Below, piece after piece: positions 17,153 to 26,503 of a DNA stretch of 64,000 nt. Position numbers and translations under genes: made by a program. The DNA is from JBGTGG01 sp964398945 (GTDB lineage: Bacteria; Bacteroidota; Bacteroidia; Cytophagales; Cyclobacteriaceae): contig CAYNOT010000008.1 in assembly GCA_964398945.1 (NCBI GenBank), forward strand, positions 1 through 64,000, in the 5' to 3' direction. The notes beneath the pieces were generated by a model. It was not told the origin of the DNA, did not search any database, and was given only the letters and a program-made list of their open reading frames with translations. The stretch's first letter is position 1. The number at the start of each line of letters is the position of its first letter.

Positions 17153-18493
17153 TCAACCCCCCGTATAATTAAACGGGCTAATTGCCTTCAGTTTTGTTTT
17201 CAATTCAGTTGAAATGTCAAGGCCATCAACAAAAGCAGCAAGGCTTGCTTGTGTGATTTTTTCATTCTTACGGGTAAGTTCCTTTAAGGCCTCATACGGA
17301 TTTGGATATCCTTCTTTTCGTAAAAGCGTTTGGATAGCCTCGGCAACTACCGCCCAATTTTCATTGAGGTCGTTGTCGATGGCCAACGTGTTGAGTTGTA
17401 ATTTGGAAATGCCACGCCCCAACGATTTCAATGCCATAAAGGTATGCGCAATGGGGACACCGATATTCCTCAACACTGTGGAATCTGTGAGATCACGTTG
17501 CAGCCGTGAGATTGGAAGTTTCGCAGACAGATGTTCAAAAATTGCATTGGCAAACCCTAAGTTTCCTTCTGCATTCTCGAAATCAATTGGGTTTACTTTA
17601 TGCGGCATGGCAGAAGAGCCAACTTCCCCGGCAATAATTTTTTGATTGAAGTAATTCATGGAGATGTATTGCCAGACATCACGGCTATAATCAATCAAAA
17701 TGGTATTGATCCTTTTGAGGTTGTCGAACAACGCAGCGAGATTATCGTAATGCTCGATTTGGGTTGTCGGCTCACTACGCGATAATCCTAAATGATTTTT
17801 CACAAAGGCATTTCCAAACGCATGCCAGTCAATAGCAGGATAGGCAATGTGGTGCGCATTGAAATTTCCGGTGGCACCACCAAACTTGGCACTGTGTGGA
17901 ATGGTTTTCAACAACTCCAGTTGATTTTTCAATCGAACTGAAAAAACCCGGACCTCCTTCCCTAACCGGGTAGGGGAAGCGGGTTGTCCATGTGTACGTG
18001 CCAGCATTGAAACATCTTTCCATTCTTCAACCTGCTGGTCGAATGAAGCAATCAGTTTTTCTATTTGTGGAAGCAATACATGGTCGATTGCTTCCTTCAA
18101 TAACAAAGGTGTTGCTGTATTATTGATATCCTGGGAGGTAAGCCCGAAATGGATAAATTCTTTGAGGTTGTTTAATCCAAGTGAATCAAATTGTTCTTTT
18201 AAATAATACTCAACCGCTTTTACATCGTGGTTGGTTGTCTTCTCAATTTCTTTAATACGGTTGGCAGCAGCCTCATCAAAGTTTTGATAGATGGCGCGAA
18301 TTTTCTCAAATGGTAAATTGACCTTTGCCAATTCAGGTAGTGGATATTTACACAAAGCAATAAAGTATTCGACTTCCACAAGTATGCGGTAACGAATCAA
18401 CCCAAATTCTGAAAAATAGGGTGCGAGGGGTTTTGTATGATCAAAGTAGCGGCCATCTATCGGGGAGATGGCGGTGAGTGTATTTAATTGCAC
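17153..18493 (-). CDS. purB: Adenylosuccinate lyase
   Basis: Cleaves SAICAR and adenylosuccinate in purine synthesis. LTAISPIDGRY at the N-terminus, the catalytic His region ARTHGQPASPT, the flexible signature loop SSAMPHKVNPIDFENAEGN and TLAIDNDLNENWAVVAEAIQT are all intact. I place the start at a GTG (18493) giving V-Q-L-N-T-L-T-A-I-S; the open frame extends 14 codons further to an ATG at 18535, but family members begin close to the SPIDGRY motif. About 446 residues, usual for the Bacteroidota form. Confidence 0.95.
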   Translation of the reverse strand: MQLNTLTAISPIDGRYFDHTKPLAPYFSEFGLIRYRILVEVEYFIALCKYPLPELAKVNLPFEKIRAIYQNFDEAAANRIKEIEKTTNHDVKAVEYYLKEQFDSLGLNNLKEFIHFGLTSQDINNTATPLLLKEAIDHVLLPQIEKLIASFDQQVEEWKDVSMLARTHGQPASPTRLGKEVRVFSVRLKNQLELLKTIPHSAKFGGATGNFNAHHIAYPAIDWHAFGNAFVKNHLGLSRSEPTTQIEHYDNLAALFDNLKRINTILIDYSRDVWQYISMNYFNQKIIAGEVGSSAMPHKVNPIDFENAEGNLGFANAIFEHLSAKLPISRLQRDLTDSTVLRNIGVPIAHTFMALKSLGRGISKLQLNTLAIDNDLNENWAVVAEAIQTLLRKEGYPNPYEALKELTRKNEKITQASLAAFVDGLDISTELKTKLKAISPFNYTGG

Positions 18494-18625
18494 GTATCTC
18501 TTGTTAAGTCGTAAAATTAAGGCTCCTGACGCCATTCGCCAACCGTGAACTCTATTTTTATTTAGCTGGGGATGAAATTGTTACAGTCATATTCCTGTTC
18601 TCAACCTAGAATAAGCGTATTCTGT

Positions 18626-18633
18626 TAGATTTG
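18626..18633 (+). promoter_or_regulatory. Bacteroidota -7 element for the PaaE-like gene
   Basis: TAGATTTG, exact TAnnTTTG match, 20 bases before the ATG at 18653. Confidence 0.5.
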
Positions 18634-18652
18634 CACTAATAAGTTAATTGAT

Positions 18653-19780
18653 ATGGCATTTAATTTTTTCAAGAAATCAAAGGATAAGGAAACACCGGAC
18701 AATTCCAATGCTGGGTTAAAGTATTTTGATCTGGTCGTGAAAGATATCGTTAAGGAAACATCGGATGCGATCACCATCGTCTTCGAACAACCGGCATCCG
18801 GCAACATCGCTTATAAATCAGGCCAATTCCTTACGTTGATTGTTCCGGTTGAAGGAAAGGAAGTAAGAAGGGCGTATTCATTGTGTACTTCGCCTTTCGT
18901 GGATCAGGATTTGGCAGTAACAGTAAAGCGGGTTGAGAAAGGGTTGATGTCGAATTGGCTGCCTGACCATTTGAAAGTGGGGGATACCATGAAAATTATG
19001 ACACCAACCGGTCATTTCACCACGGAGTATTCGAAAGAAGGCAAACGCCACTTTATCATGTTTGCCGGTGGCTCGGGCATTACGCCAATGATGTCCATTA
19101 TAAAAAGTGTGTTGACGCAAGAGCCCAATAGTATCGTATCATTGATTTATTGTAATCGCGATATCGATAGTATTATTTTCAAAGATAAATTTGATTCACT
19201 GCAAACCGACTATGAAGGCCGCTTTCATGTGATCCATATTCTGGACAATGCACCCATGAATTGGCAGGGGATGAGTGGTTTGCTCAACCATGAAATGCTG
19301 ATCAAATTATTTGAACGTATTCCGGATTGGGGGCACGAGCATTCCACATACTTGATGTGCGGCCCCGAAGGCATGATGAAAAATGTGGAGAGCTTGCTGG
19401 AACTTCAGAAAATCCCGAAAGACAGGATTTTTAAAGAGAGCTTTGTTCAGGGAATTATTGATAAAGAAACCAAGAAAGAAGCGGAAGTTTCTGCTGATGA
19501 AATTATTGAGCGTGTGGTCACGATAAAATATGAGGGAAATGAGTATAAAGTTACTGTTCCTCCCGATAAAACTATTTTAGAAACCGCGCTTGATGATGGT
19601 ATTGATTTACCATTTAGTTGTCAGAGTGGGTTGTGTACCGCCTGCCGGGGCAAAGCCCTTTCGGGGAAAGTAAAATTGGATGAAGAAGAAGGACTTTCAC
19701 AATCCGAACGGAATGAAGGCTATGTACTCACCTGTGTTGGCCATCCGCTTACGGACGATGTGGTGATCGAGATCGGCTGA
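18653..19780 (+). CDS. PaaE-like ferredoxin-NADP reductase with C-terminal 2Fe-2S domain
   Basis: 375 residues. FAD domain with RAYS (73-76) and a Gly-rich NAD(P) region FAGGSGITPMMSIIKSVL, then a plant-type ferredoxin domain with Cys323, Cys328, Cys331 and Cys361 as cluster ligands. This order matches PaaE, the electron donor of phenylacetyl-CoA epoxidase, and related oxygenase reductases. No paaABCD genes are nearby, so the partner oxygenase is unknown; a general electron-transfer role for a membrane desaturase or hydroxylase is equally possible. Confidence 0.88.
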   Translation: MAFNFFKKSKDKETPDNSNAGLKYFDLVVKDIVKETSDAITIVFEQPASGNIAYKSGQFLTLIVPVEGKEVRRAYSLCTSPFVDQDLAVTVKRVEKGLMSNWLPDHLKVGDTMKIMTPTGHFTTEYSKEGKRHFIMFAGGSGITPMMSIIKSVLTQEPNSIVSLIYCNRDIDSIIFKDKFDSLQTDYEGRFHVIHILDNAPMNWQGMSGLLNHEMLIKLFERIPDWGHEHSTYLMCGPEGMMKNVESLLELQKIPKDRIFKESFVQGIIDKETKKEAEVSADEIIERVVTIKYEGNEYKVTVPPDKTILETALDDGIDLPFSCQSGLCTACRGKALSGKVKLDEEEGLSQSERNEGYVLTCVGHPLTDDVVIEIG

Positions 19781-19881
19781 TTTGAAAATGAGATAATTTG
19801 AGAATCAGAAAATGAAATACGGGTTCTATTGTTTGAACGTTACACCCCTCAACATCTGCAAATTATCGAATCAACTAATTT

Positions 19882-21375
19882 TCAAATTTTCTTGAATTTC
19901 ATTCCTTCAAACTCAACTGAAACAATTTTGCCTTTGCTGTCGAGTGTGAATTGCGCAAGCCCATTTCCGTATTGTACTTTTTCATACGGCCCACGGAATG
20001 TATCGTAATGCCAATGCTCCAGGGAAGCACGAAGGAAATTATTTACTTCAACTTCAAGCTTGTCTCCATTTACGGTAACCACAACTTCCCCATAGAGTGG
20101 GTCGGTGAATTTCCCGGCATACGCTTCTAAAGCATGTGAAGGTTTTGTGTTCGGTACGCGTGCATCAACAAATTCTTTTGCTTTTTTTGCGGAGGCTTTT
20201 CTATTGGTGGTATACAACTCCAATAAGTCTTTGCTCCAGTCACGGTCACCACCCAGGGCAAAAAGATCAAATGCTTTGTACATCAGTGCATGGCGTAGTT
20301 CACCGTTTCCGTAATTGGCAAAAACATAGATGCCTAATTTCTCTTCCGGCAGTTGGCCATGGATGGCTATCGATCCGAAAAGGCTTCCCGTATGGAAATT
20401 CACTTTCTTCCCTTTATAATCGTGTTGGAACCAACCCAATGAATAGGTAGTCCAATTCGGTTGCGTGAATTTTTTGGATGGGTAAAACTGGTTGTAGGGA
20501 ATAATAATTTGGGGTGTGAACATTTCTTTCCAGGTGTTGGGCTTTAATAACCGACCACCATTGTATTTGCTGCTGTCGAGCATGCACGTTACCCACTTGC
20601 CAATATCCTCGGCAGTCGACCAGGCAGAACCAGCCGGGGCAATTTCATCGGCATTGCTGTGTTGAACAACCGTTACTTTTCCATCGATCGGCTCATGCGG
20701 ACTGCTACGATTGGGCTCACCTTCTGTAAGGGATTTAAGCGGTTGCGAGCGATTCATACCCAGTGGGGCAAATATTTTTTCTTTGGTAAAGTCTGCCCAG
20801 GATTGGCCACTGATTTTTTCAATTACCTGGCCAGCGATCAGGTAAAAAATATTTTGGTAAGTATAGCCACCACGGAAAGAATAACCCGGCTCCACCATTT
20901 CCATTTTGCGTACAATTTCAGCGGATGGGATTTGCATGGTGGTCCATAAAAAATCACTATTGCCCACACCCGAGTTGTGGGTAAACAAATCTTTGATGCG
21001 CAATTCTTTTGTTACATACGAATCGAATACGTGCAGCCCGGGCAAATGGTCAATTACGCGATCACTCCATTTTACTTTTCCTTCATCTACCAACATGCCC
21101 ATACCTACAGCTGTAATTGCTTTGGTGGTGGAAGCCATCACAAAAAGTGTGTTGGTATCCACAGGATCGGGTTTTCCCAGCTCTTTTACACCATACCCTT
21201 TTTTCAACAACACCTTATTGTCTTTCACCACTACTACCGCCATGCCCGGTATTTCCCAATCCTTCATTCCTTTTTGAATGTAAGCATCAAATTCTTTTAT
21301 CTGCTTGGTATACGATTGCGCAACCAGTGTGAGTGAAAGTACCGAGAGGAGGAGCGAAAGAATACTCTTTTTCAT
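19882..21375 (-). CDS. Exported beta-lactamase-family serine hydrolase
   Basis: 497 residues with a signal peptide (cleavage near LVAQS). A class C/AmpH-like serine hydrolase: SxxK nucleophile motif STTK (Ser82-Lys85), YQN as the YxN motif in GGYTYQNIFYLIAG, and HTGS as the third box. The C-terminal about 100 residues look like the DUF3471 add-on (KAKEFVDARVPN ... HWHYDTFRGPY) found on many Bacteroidota members. It is probably a periplasmic D-aminopeptidase or esterase rather than an antibiotic-resistance enzyme; substrate unknown. Confidence 0.9.
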   Translation of the reverse strand: MKKSILSLLLSVLSLTLVAQSYTKQIKEFDAYIQKGMKDWEIPGMAVVVVKDNKVLLKKGYGVKELGKPDPVDTNTLFVMASTTKAITAVGMGMLVDEGKVKWSDRVIDHLPGLHVFDSYVTKELRIKDLFTHNSGVGNSDFLWTTMQIPSAEIVRKMEMVEPGYSFRGGYTYQNIFYLIAGQVIEKISGQSWADFTKEKIFAPLGMNRSQPLKSLTEGEPNRSSPHEPIDGKVTVVQHSNADEIAPAGSAWSTAEDIGKWVTCMLDSSKYNGGRLLKPNTWKEMFTPQIIIPYNQFYPSKKFTQPNWTTYSLGWFQHDYKGKKVNFHTGSLFGSIAIHGQLPEEKLGIYVFANYGNGELRHALMYKAFDLFALGGDRDWSKDLLELYTTNRKASAKKAKEFVDARVPNTKPSHALEAYAGKFTDPLYGEVVVTVNGDKLEVEVNNFLRASLEHWHYDTFRGPYEKVQYGNGLAQFTLDSKGKIVSVEFEGMKFKKI

Positions 21376-21446
21376 GCGTTGTGCGTTGAGATTTATTTTG
21401 AATTTGAAGAACCGGTATCAGAAACCATAGTATAACCAAATTAGCG

Positions 21447-21464
21447 TCCCGATTATTATCGGGA
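21447..21464. other. Hairpin between the serine hydrolase and SMP-30 genes
   Basis: Perfect 7-bp stem TCCCGAT/ATCGGGA with loop TATT. No T run on either side, so a weak terminator or spacer hairpin. A similar TCCCGA...TCGGGA hairpin lies at 38985-39001. Confidence 0.35.
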
Positions 21465-21471
21465 TCGAAGG

Positions 21472-22458
21472 CTACTTAAAATCGATTTTAATCAAATACA
21501 TGTGCGAAGTGAGGAACAACGTCTTGTCATTGTTGGCCAATGCACAATTCGCAGTAGCTGCTGTTACTTTTATTTTACCGATTAGTTTTCCACCCGGGTT
21601 AAAAATAAAAACACCTCCGGGGCCGGTTGCAAAAATATTCCCCTTTGCATCCACCTTTAATCCATCCGGTAATCCTTTCTCCGTTGCTGTCAATGCCGTG
21701 GCATCATACAATACTTTTCCCGAAACAATCGTGCTGTCATTCAATTCGTATTGGTACCACTTTGCTTTTTTAGAATCGGAGTTGGCCACATACAAATATT
21801 TTTGATCGGGTGAAAAAGCTATCCCGTTCGGGCGCGTAAGCGAATCAATCAACAGCGTGGTTTTTCCATCAGTGGATACTTTATAAACACCATTGAATGG
21901 GATTTCCTTATCAGGCGCTTCATCTTGCCCGGGCAAGCCGTATGGGGGATCGGTGAAATACAAATTTCCTTTTGAATCGTATGCTGCATCGTTCGGACTG
22001 TTCAGTTTTTTTCCATCGTATTCATCGGCCAGTGTTTCATACATTGGTTTGGGATCATCCAGTGTTGACGCCATCACGGCCATTCTTCTATCCCCGTGTT
22101 GACAGATCACCAGGTTTCCAACAGGGTTTAAAAGCAATCCGTTTGATCCTTCCCTTTTTCCTTCACCGGTAAATCCGGCAGGTGCCAGGTATTGCTCAAC
22201 CCCATTGGCAGAAGTCCATTTGTAAATAATGTTTTGCGGTACATCAGAGAAGAGCAACATGTTTTCTTCTTCTAACCATAGTGGTCCTTCGCTCCATTGA
22301 TAGCCTTCCCCAATTATTTCAAAGGAGGATTCGGTAGTTAGGACTTGATCGAGTTCCGGGTCCAACCGTTCGATGGTGACGAGCGCGGAAGCATCTTTTT
22401 CAGTTGTGGAGCATGCGGCCAGCATCACGCAAACAACAAATAGTAAGGGTTTCTGCAT
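21472..22458 (-). CDS. SMP-30/gluconolactonase-family lipoprotein
   Basis: About 328 residues from the preferred ATG at 22458, which gives a clean lipoprotein signal MQKPLLFVVCVMLAAC; the frame is open 15 codons further to 22503 but that adds a Lys-rich leader with no signal. Six-bladed beta-propeller blocks are visible: YQWSEGPLWLEEENMLLFSDVPQN, GSNGLLLNP, SPNDAAYDSKGNLYFTDPPYGL (metal ligands Glu, Asn, Asp) and RPNGIAFSPDQKYLYVANSD. Lactone hydrolase at the periplasmic face of a membrane; substrate unknown. Confidence 0.9.
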   Translation of the reverse strand: MQKPLLFVVCVMLAACSTTEKDASALVTIERLDPELDQVLTTESSFEIIGEGYQWSEGPLWLEEENMLLFSDVPQNIIYKWTSANGVEQYLAPAGFTGEGKREGSNGLLLNPVGNLVICQHGDRRMAVMASTLDDPKPMYETLADEYDGKKLNSPNDAAYDSKGNLYFTDPPYGLPGQDEAPDKEIPFNGVYKVSTDGKTTLLIDSLTRPNGIAFSPDQKYLYVANSDSKKAKWYQYELNDSTIVSGKVLYDATALTATEKGLPDGLKVDAKGNIFATGPGGVFIFNPGGKLIGKIKVTAATANCALANNDKTLFLTSHMYLIKIDFK

Positions 22459-22648
22459 TTTCTTTTTTTTTAACAAGTATACATTTTTGGAAGGAGTATT
22501 CACAGGCGGAAGAACAAGTTATTGGGAGGCCTCTTTCGAACACGTTACTTTAAAAAGTGCTGGAATCGCCAGAATAACCCAACGATATTCAAGCATGGTG
22601 TTGGAATACGCGTGCAAATAGGTTTGGATGGCCACAAACCATGCACCA

Positions 22649-23383
22649 TCAAAATATGTTTTTCCATTCGTTCACGATCATGGAAACCCCCATCAGGAAA
22701 ATAAGCCCCAGCACTATTTTTTTAAATACTTCTTGGGGGATTTTATTTAACAACCTTTTTCCAAGATAACTGCCCAGGAAAGCAGCCGCCATTAAAACAG
22801 GGATATACCAGATCTCCTTTCTGGCCAGATAGTTCGCATCCAAATAGATAATAGTCCGGCCCAGGTCCACCCCAAAATCAATGGCTGCTGAGGTTCCCAC
22901 GAAAACGTTTTTCTCAAGATTAAAGGCAGCAAGTACCAGTCCGCGGATGGCGCCACCTGTTCCGATGAAACCAGCGAGAAACCCTGCAATGCCACCTCCA
23001 ATAATTGAATTCTTTAAGGTTGGAAAAAGCGAGAACGATGGCTTTAGAAGAAAGAACGTGCTAAAGGTGATAAGAAAAAAAGCCATAATGATTTTAGCGT
23101 ATAGAAAGTCTACATACCGTGTTACATACGCGCCCATAATAGCTAACAGTACACTTGAGATGCCGAGCCATAGCGTTAGTTTCCAGTCGATACTTTTTCT
23201 GAACAATACAATTTTGGCTGTATTCGAGAAGATGTGCAACAATCCCGTTAAGGCAAGGACCGTGTGAAAGTCATAAAAGAATTGGGATATCGAAACAAAG
23301 AACAGGGACGATCCAAAACCACCGATGGTGCCCATTATCTCGGCAATCAGGGTAAGGATAAAGAATACAACATAATCTACCAT
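22649..23383 (-). CDS. TauE/SafE-family membrane permease
   Basis: 244 residues with seven to eight hydrophobic segments. It has the two-fold repeat of the sulfite-exporter/TauE family: MGTIGGFGSSLFFV near the N-terminus and GGGIAGFLAGFIGTGGAIRGLVL in the middle. Members move sulfite, sulfoacetate or other small organic anions; the substrate here is unknown. It is transcribed away from pepF, with 75 bases between the two starts. Confidence 0.88.
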   Translation of the reverse strand: MVDYVVFFILTLIAEIMGTIGGFGSSLFFVSISQFFYDFHTVLALTGLLHIFSNTAKIVLFRKSIDWKLTLWLGISSVLLAIMGAYVTRYVDFLYAKIIMAFFLITFSTFFLLKPSFSLFPTLKNSIIGGGIAGFLAGFIGTGGAIRGLVLAAFNLEKNVFVGTSAAIDFGVDLGRTIIYLDANYLARKEIWYIPVLMAAAFLGSYLGKRLLNKIPQEVFKKIVLGLIFLMGVSMIVNEWKNIF

Positions 23384-23458
23384 TGGGGTTGCGATCTAAC
23401 CACCAATTTAAGAGGTTTGAGGCCGAAATAAAGATAAAGAACAAAGCGAAGGAACAAT

Positions 23459-25183
23459 ATGGAATCAATACAAATACCAACACGACCGGAGAGAAAATTT
23501 TTAGAGGATGATTTTAAAGTTTCAACGTGGGAAGCACTGCAACCCTGGTATGAAAACTTGCTGCACCGTGAAATAGATTCCGTGGAAGGTTTAAAAAATT
23601 GGTTGCACGATCGTAGCGAGTTGGAATCGGTGATTTCAGAAGACATGGCGTGGCGGTATATCCGGATGACCTGTTATACAGAAAACAAGGAGTATAGTGA
23701 ATCGTACCAGGATTTTGTTGAAAACATCCAACCAAAAATAGCCCCGCTTGCTGATCAACTTAATAAAAAAGTAGCCGCTTCTAAATATGTTTCTGAATTG
23801 GAAAACATGGAAGGATACGACATTATGTTCCGCACCATGAAGAAGGAAATTGAAATCTTCCGCGAGGAAAACGTTCCCTTGTTTACCAAAATCAATATGG
23901 AATCACAAAAGTACGGGCAACTTGCCGGTGCCATGACGGTGGGGATTGATGGGAAAGAATTGACGTTGCAACAAGCCGCGGTGTTGTTGATGTCGACCGA
24001 TCGAAGTGTGAGGGAGAATGTATTTCATAAAATTTCAGAACGCAGGCTTAAAGACAAGGAAGAATTTGATGCCTTGTTTTCTTCCTTGATCAGTTTACGA
24101 AACCAGGTTGCGGGAAATGCGGGCTTCGCCAATTTTCGTGATTATATGTTTGAAGCAATGGGCCGTTTTGATTACACCCCGCAAGACTGTTTTGATTTTC
24201 ATGCGGCCATTCAAAAAGAAGTGGTGCCCTTATTAAACGGACTTTCCGCTGAACGAAAAGAGAAATTAAAAGTGAACCGACTGCGTCCGTGGGACAAAGC
24301 CGTTGATGCCGAAGGCAAAGATGCGTTGAAACCTTTTTCATCAGCAGATGATCTGACGACAAAAACAATTTCGTGTTTTACCAAGCTTGATCCCTATCTC
24401 GGCCAATGTCTTTCCATCATGAAAGAAATGGGGCATTTGGATTTGGATTCCCGCAAAGGAAAAGCACCCGGTGGCTATAATTATCCACTCGCAGAAATCG
24501 GTGTGCCGTTTATTTTTATGAATGCCACGTCCACTGTTCGGGATATGGTTACGATCCTGCATGAAGGCGGCCATGCGGTCCACAACTTTGTGACCCGCGA
24601 TTTGGAATTGAATGATTTTAAATCCACACCTTCGGAAGTGGCAGAGCTTGCTTCCATGTCGATGGAATTGATTTCAATGGACCACTGGGATGTGTACTTT
24701 GAAAATGAAGATGATTTGAAGCGCGCCAAGCGCGAACACCTCGAAGATATTATTGAAACACTTCCGTGGATTGCCACCATCGACCACTTTCAACACTGGA
24801 TTTATGAAAACCCTGCGCACTCATTGGAAGAAAGAAAATACGAGTGGAATAAAATCCTTTCGGATTATTCTGATACGATTACCGATTGGTCGGGGTTACA
24901 AGAAGTAAAAGATTACACCTGGCAGAAGCAATTGCATTTATATGAAGTTCCGTTTTACTATATCGAGTATGGCATGGCGCAATTGGGTGCGATTGCCGTT
25001 TGGCGGAATTTCCGAGCCGATAATAAAAAAGGATTGGAAGGATATCTCAATGCATTAAAGCTGGGCTACAAACGTTCTATTCCGGAGATCTATGAAGCGG
25101 CCGGAATCAAATTTGATTTTAGCAGCGCGTATGTGAAGGAGTTGATTGACTTTGTGCGCAATGAATTAAGAATGTTGGAATGA
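23459..25183 (+). CDS. pepF: Oligoendopeptidase F, M3 family
   Basis: 574 residues. Zinc peptidase with HEGGH (His368-Glu369-x-x-His372) and the downstream third-ligand helix FKSTPSEVAELASMSMELIS, where the ligand is Glu. Cytoplasmic: no signal. M3B family members trim short peptides. The protein is complete, with the C-terminal YIEYGMAQLGAIAVWRNFR helix that carries the substrate-binding Tyr. Confidence 0.95.
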   Translation: MESIQIPTRPERKFLEDDFKVSTWEALQPWYENLLHREIDSVEGLKNWLHDRSELESVISEDMAWRYIRMTCYTENKEYSESYQDFVENIQPKIAPLADQLNKKVAASKYVSELENMEGYDIMFRTMKKEIEIFREENVPLFTKINMESQKYGQLAGAMTVGIDGKELTLQQAAVLLMSTDRSVRENVFHKISERRLKDKEEFDALFSSLISLRNQVAGNAGFANFRDYMFEAMGRFDYTPQDCFDFHAAIQKEVVPLLNGLSAERKEKLKVNRLRPWDKAVDAEGKDALKPFSSADDLTTKTISCFTKLDPYLGQCLSIMKEMGHLDLDSRKGKAPGGYNYPLAEIGVPFIFMNATSTVRDMVTILHEGGHAVHNFVTRDLELNDFKSTPSEVAELASMSMELISMDHWDVYFENEDDLKRAKREHLEDIIETLPWIATIDHFQHWIYENPAHSLEERKYEWNKILSDYSDTITDWSGLQEVKDYTWQKQLHLYEVPFYYIEYGMAQLGAIAVWRNFRADNKKGLEGYLNALKLGYKRSIPEIYEAAGIKFDFSSAYVKELIDFVRNELRMLE

Positions 25184-25191
25184 TAGCTTTA

Positions 25192-25401
25192 AGCTCCGGA
25201 GGAGCGGTATTTTTTTAGCCCCGAGATAACTCGGGGCTATAATGTTGGTTGGTCTGTGTCGCCTGCCCTCGTTCGATGAAATACTATGCTTTCCTTCGAC
25301 ACGATGGCACGCCCCATCTTCGGGGCGTGACACCACGAGGATTGCTGATTCAATAATTTCCAATGGTGGAACAGCTGTTGTCGGGTCGAAGCCCCGACAA
25401 C
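25192..25401. repeat. Gene-free patch with three GC-rich hairpins
   Basis: After pepF there is no supported gene until about 25404. The patch holds a short dispersed element (25192-25211) and three stem-loops: TAGCCCCGAG/CTCGGGGCTA at 25216-25239 (10-bp perfect stem), CACGCCCC/GGGGCGTG at 25308-25329, and GTTGTCGGG/CCCGACAAC at 25377-25401. The first may stop pepF transcription; none has a downstream T run. Confidence 0.45.
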
Positions 25402-25403
25402 AA

Positions 25404-25729
25404 TTAGTCGAAAAACCTATCAGCAAAAGGGCTATTTTTTTTGTAGTGATTTTTATTCTTTTTGCATGTTACAATAATGACTCAATCCAAAAAAAAGTTA
25501 CAGTCCCTTTTGGGACAATAGTATGTGAAATCGATGGGCAACTAAGAACTTTCAACTTTGGTGCAAAAGCAGTTAAATTTTCTATTCAGGGCACATGACT
25601 GAAGATAATAATTCAGAGAATATACTGATTTGGTTTTTTGTGTCTCCAGAAAAAGAAATTGATGAAGGAACATATCCAGGCTTTATCGACTTGTTAGCGA
25701 ACATCCCTTGGGGAGTTCAGTGTATTTAA
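25404..25729 (+). pseudogene. Frameshifted small lipoprotein gene
   Basis: The frame ending at the TGA 25596-25598 encodes a hydrophobic signal with a lipobox-like ILFAC, then VTVPFGTIVCEIDGQLRTFNFG and FSIQG. The next frame, from an ATG at 25595, continues with NSENILIWFFVSPEKEIDEGTYPG and ends at 25729. Together they read like one small Bacteroidota lipoprotein (a beta strand of the EIDG type, then a GTYPG turn) interrupted by a shift near 25595. No clear start codon precedes the signal, so the 5' end is also doubtful. Confidence 0.4.
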
Positions 25730-25756
25730 GAAAGTTAAAATTATGTATATTTGACT

Positions 25757-25990
25757 ATGGAAACTCTTAGAATTGATATTGTAAACCCTAAGGCAAAGAA
25801 AATCATTAAAGAATTGGCTGAATTGAATTTGATATCCATCCGGGACAAAGACCCTATCAAGTCCTTCCAAAAACTACTCTCAAAACTAAGAGGCAAGACT
25901 GAAAAGCCCTCCTTGGACGAGATCACCAAAGAAGTTGAGCTTGTGAGAGCAAAGAGATATGGCAAAAAAGGTGGACAGAATTATTATTGA
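25757..25990 (+). CDS. Antitoxin of a PIN-type toxin-antitoxin pair
   Basis: 77 residues from the ATG at 25757 (METLRIDIVNPKAKKIIKELAELNLISI). This N-terminus is typical of small ribbon-helix-helix-like antitoxins paired with COG1569 PIN toxins. The C-terminal region LDEITKEVELVRAKRYGKK is the usual toxin-binding helix. Its last 32 bases overlap the toxin frame, as is usual for such pairs. The antitoxin frame is intact. Confidence 0.7.
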   Translation: METLRIDIVNPKAKKIIKELAELNLISIRDKDPIKSFQKLLSKLRGKTEKPSLDEITKEVELVRAKRYGKKGGQNYY

Positions 25991-26376
25991 CACCAAATCT
26001 TTGGATTAGCTTTTTAATTGCGAAAGATTTTAAAAAATTGGACAAAAAAATTAAAGCGAAATCAGTTAGGATTGTTTTTAGCCTCGAACTATTTGAAGAG
26101 TTTCTTACCGTACTTAATCGACCAAAGTTTAAGAAATATTTCGAAAAACCTGACATCGAAGAAGTCACTGATTTATTTGATGCTTATGGCGAAATAGTTG
26201 AAGTTAGAAGTGAAGTTGATCTATGTAGGGATAAGAAGGACGATTTTTTACTTGCACTTGCAAAGGACTCTCACGCTGATTTTTTGATGACTGGTGACAA
26301 AGACCTTCTTGAGTTAAAGGTATTTGAGTCAACAAAAATAGTAACAATCACTGACTATCTTAAAAAAATCAAGTAA
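25959..26376 (+). pseudogene. PIN-family toxin, frameshifted near its 5' end
   Basis: From the ATG at 25959 the frame reads M-A-K-K-V-D-R-I-I-I-D-T then stops at a TAG after KSLD. Removing one A from the AAA at 25995-25997 gives IIIDTNLWISFLIAKDF and joins the rest of a COG1569 PIN toxin (to 26376). Apart from the shift all acidic residues are present: Asp in IIIDT, Glu in LFEEFLTVL, Asp in KKDDFLLALA and in TGDKDLL. The toxin is thus probably dead unless the base is an assembly error or the shift is bypassed. The remaining open frame from 25987 would start inside the fold without the first Asp. Confidence 0.7.
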
Positions 26377-26438
26377 AGGGCACGCTCGCTAACAACAGCT
26401 ATAATATATATGCTGTATTGTAGGTTCTTTATGCAACA

Positions 26439-26468
26439 AAAAACCCCGGAATTTTTTCCGGGGTTTTT
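26439..26468. terminator. Bidirectional Rho-independent terminator
   Basis: Perfect stem AAAAACCCCGGAA/TTCCGGGGTTTTT with a 4-base T loop, flanked by A and T runs. Placed between the PIN toxin (plus strand) and the convergent YceI gene (minus strand), so it can serve both. Confidence 0.8.
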
Positions 26469-26503
26469 AACCAATCAGAAATCAGAAATTTACTAATTCG
26501 AAA

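Noticed and set aside
19782..19885. Distant inverted match of TTTGAAAAT and ATTTTCAAA between the PaaE-like and serine hydrolase genes
   Set aside because: Short, AT-only and about 90 bases apart; not a convincing terminator or recombination site.
19882..21375. Serine hydrolase as a beta-lactam resistance gene
   Set aside because: SxxK/YxN/HTG motifs are shared with esterases and D-aminopeptidases; the DUF3471-type tail and context give no support for a resistance role.
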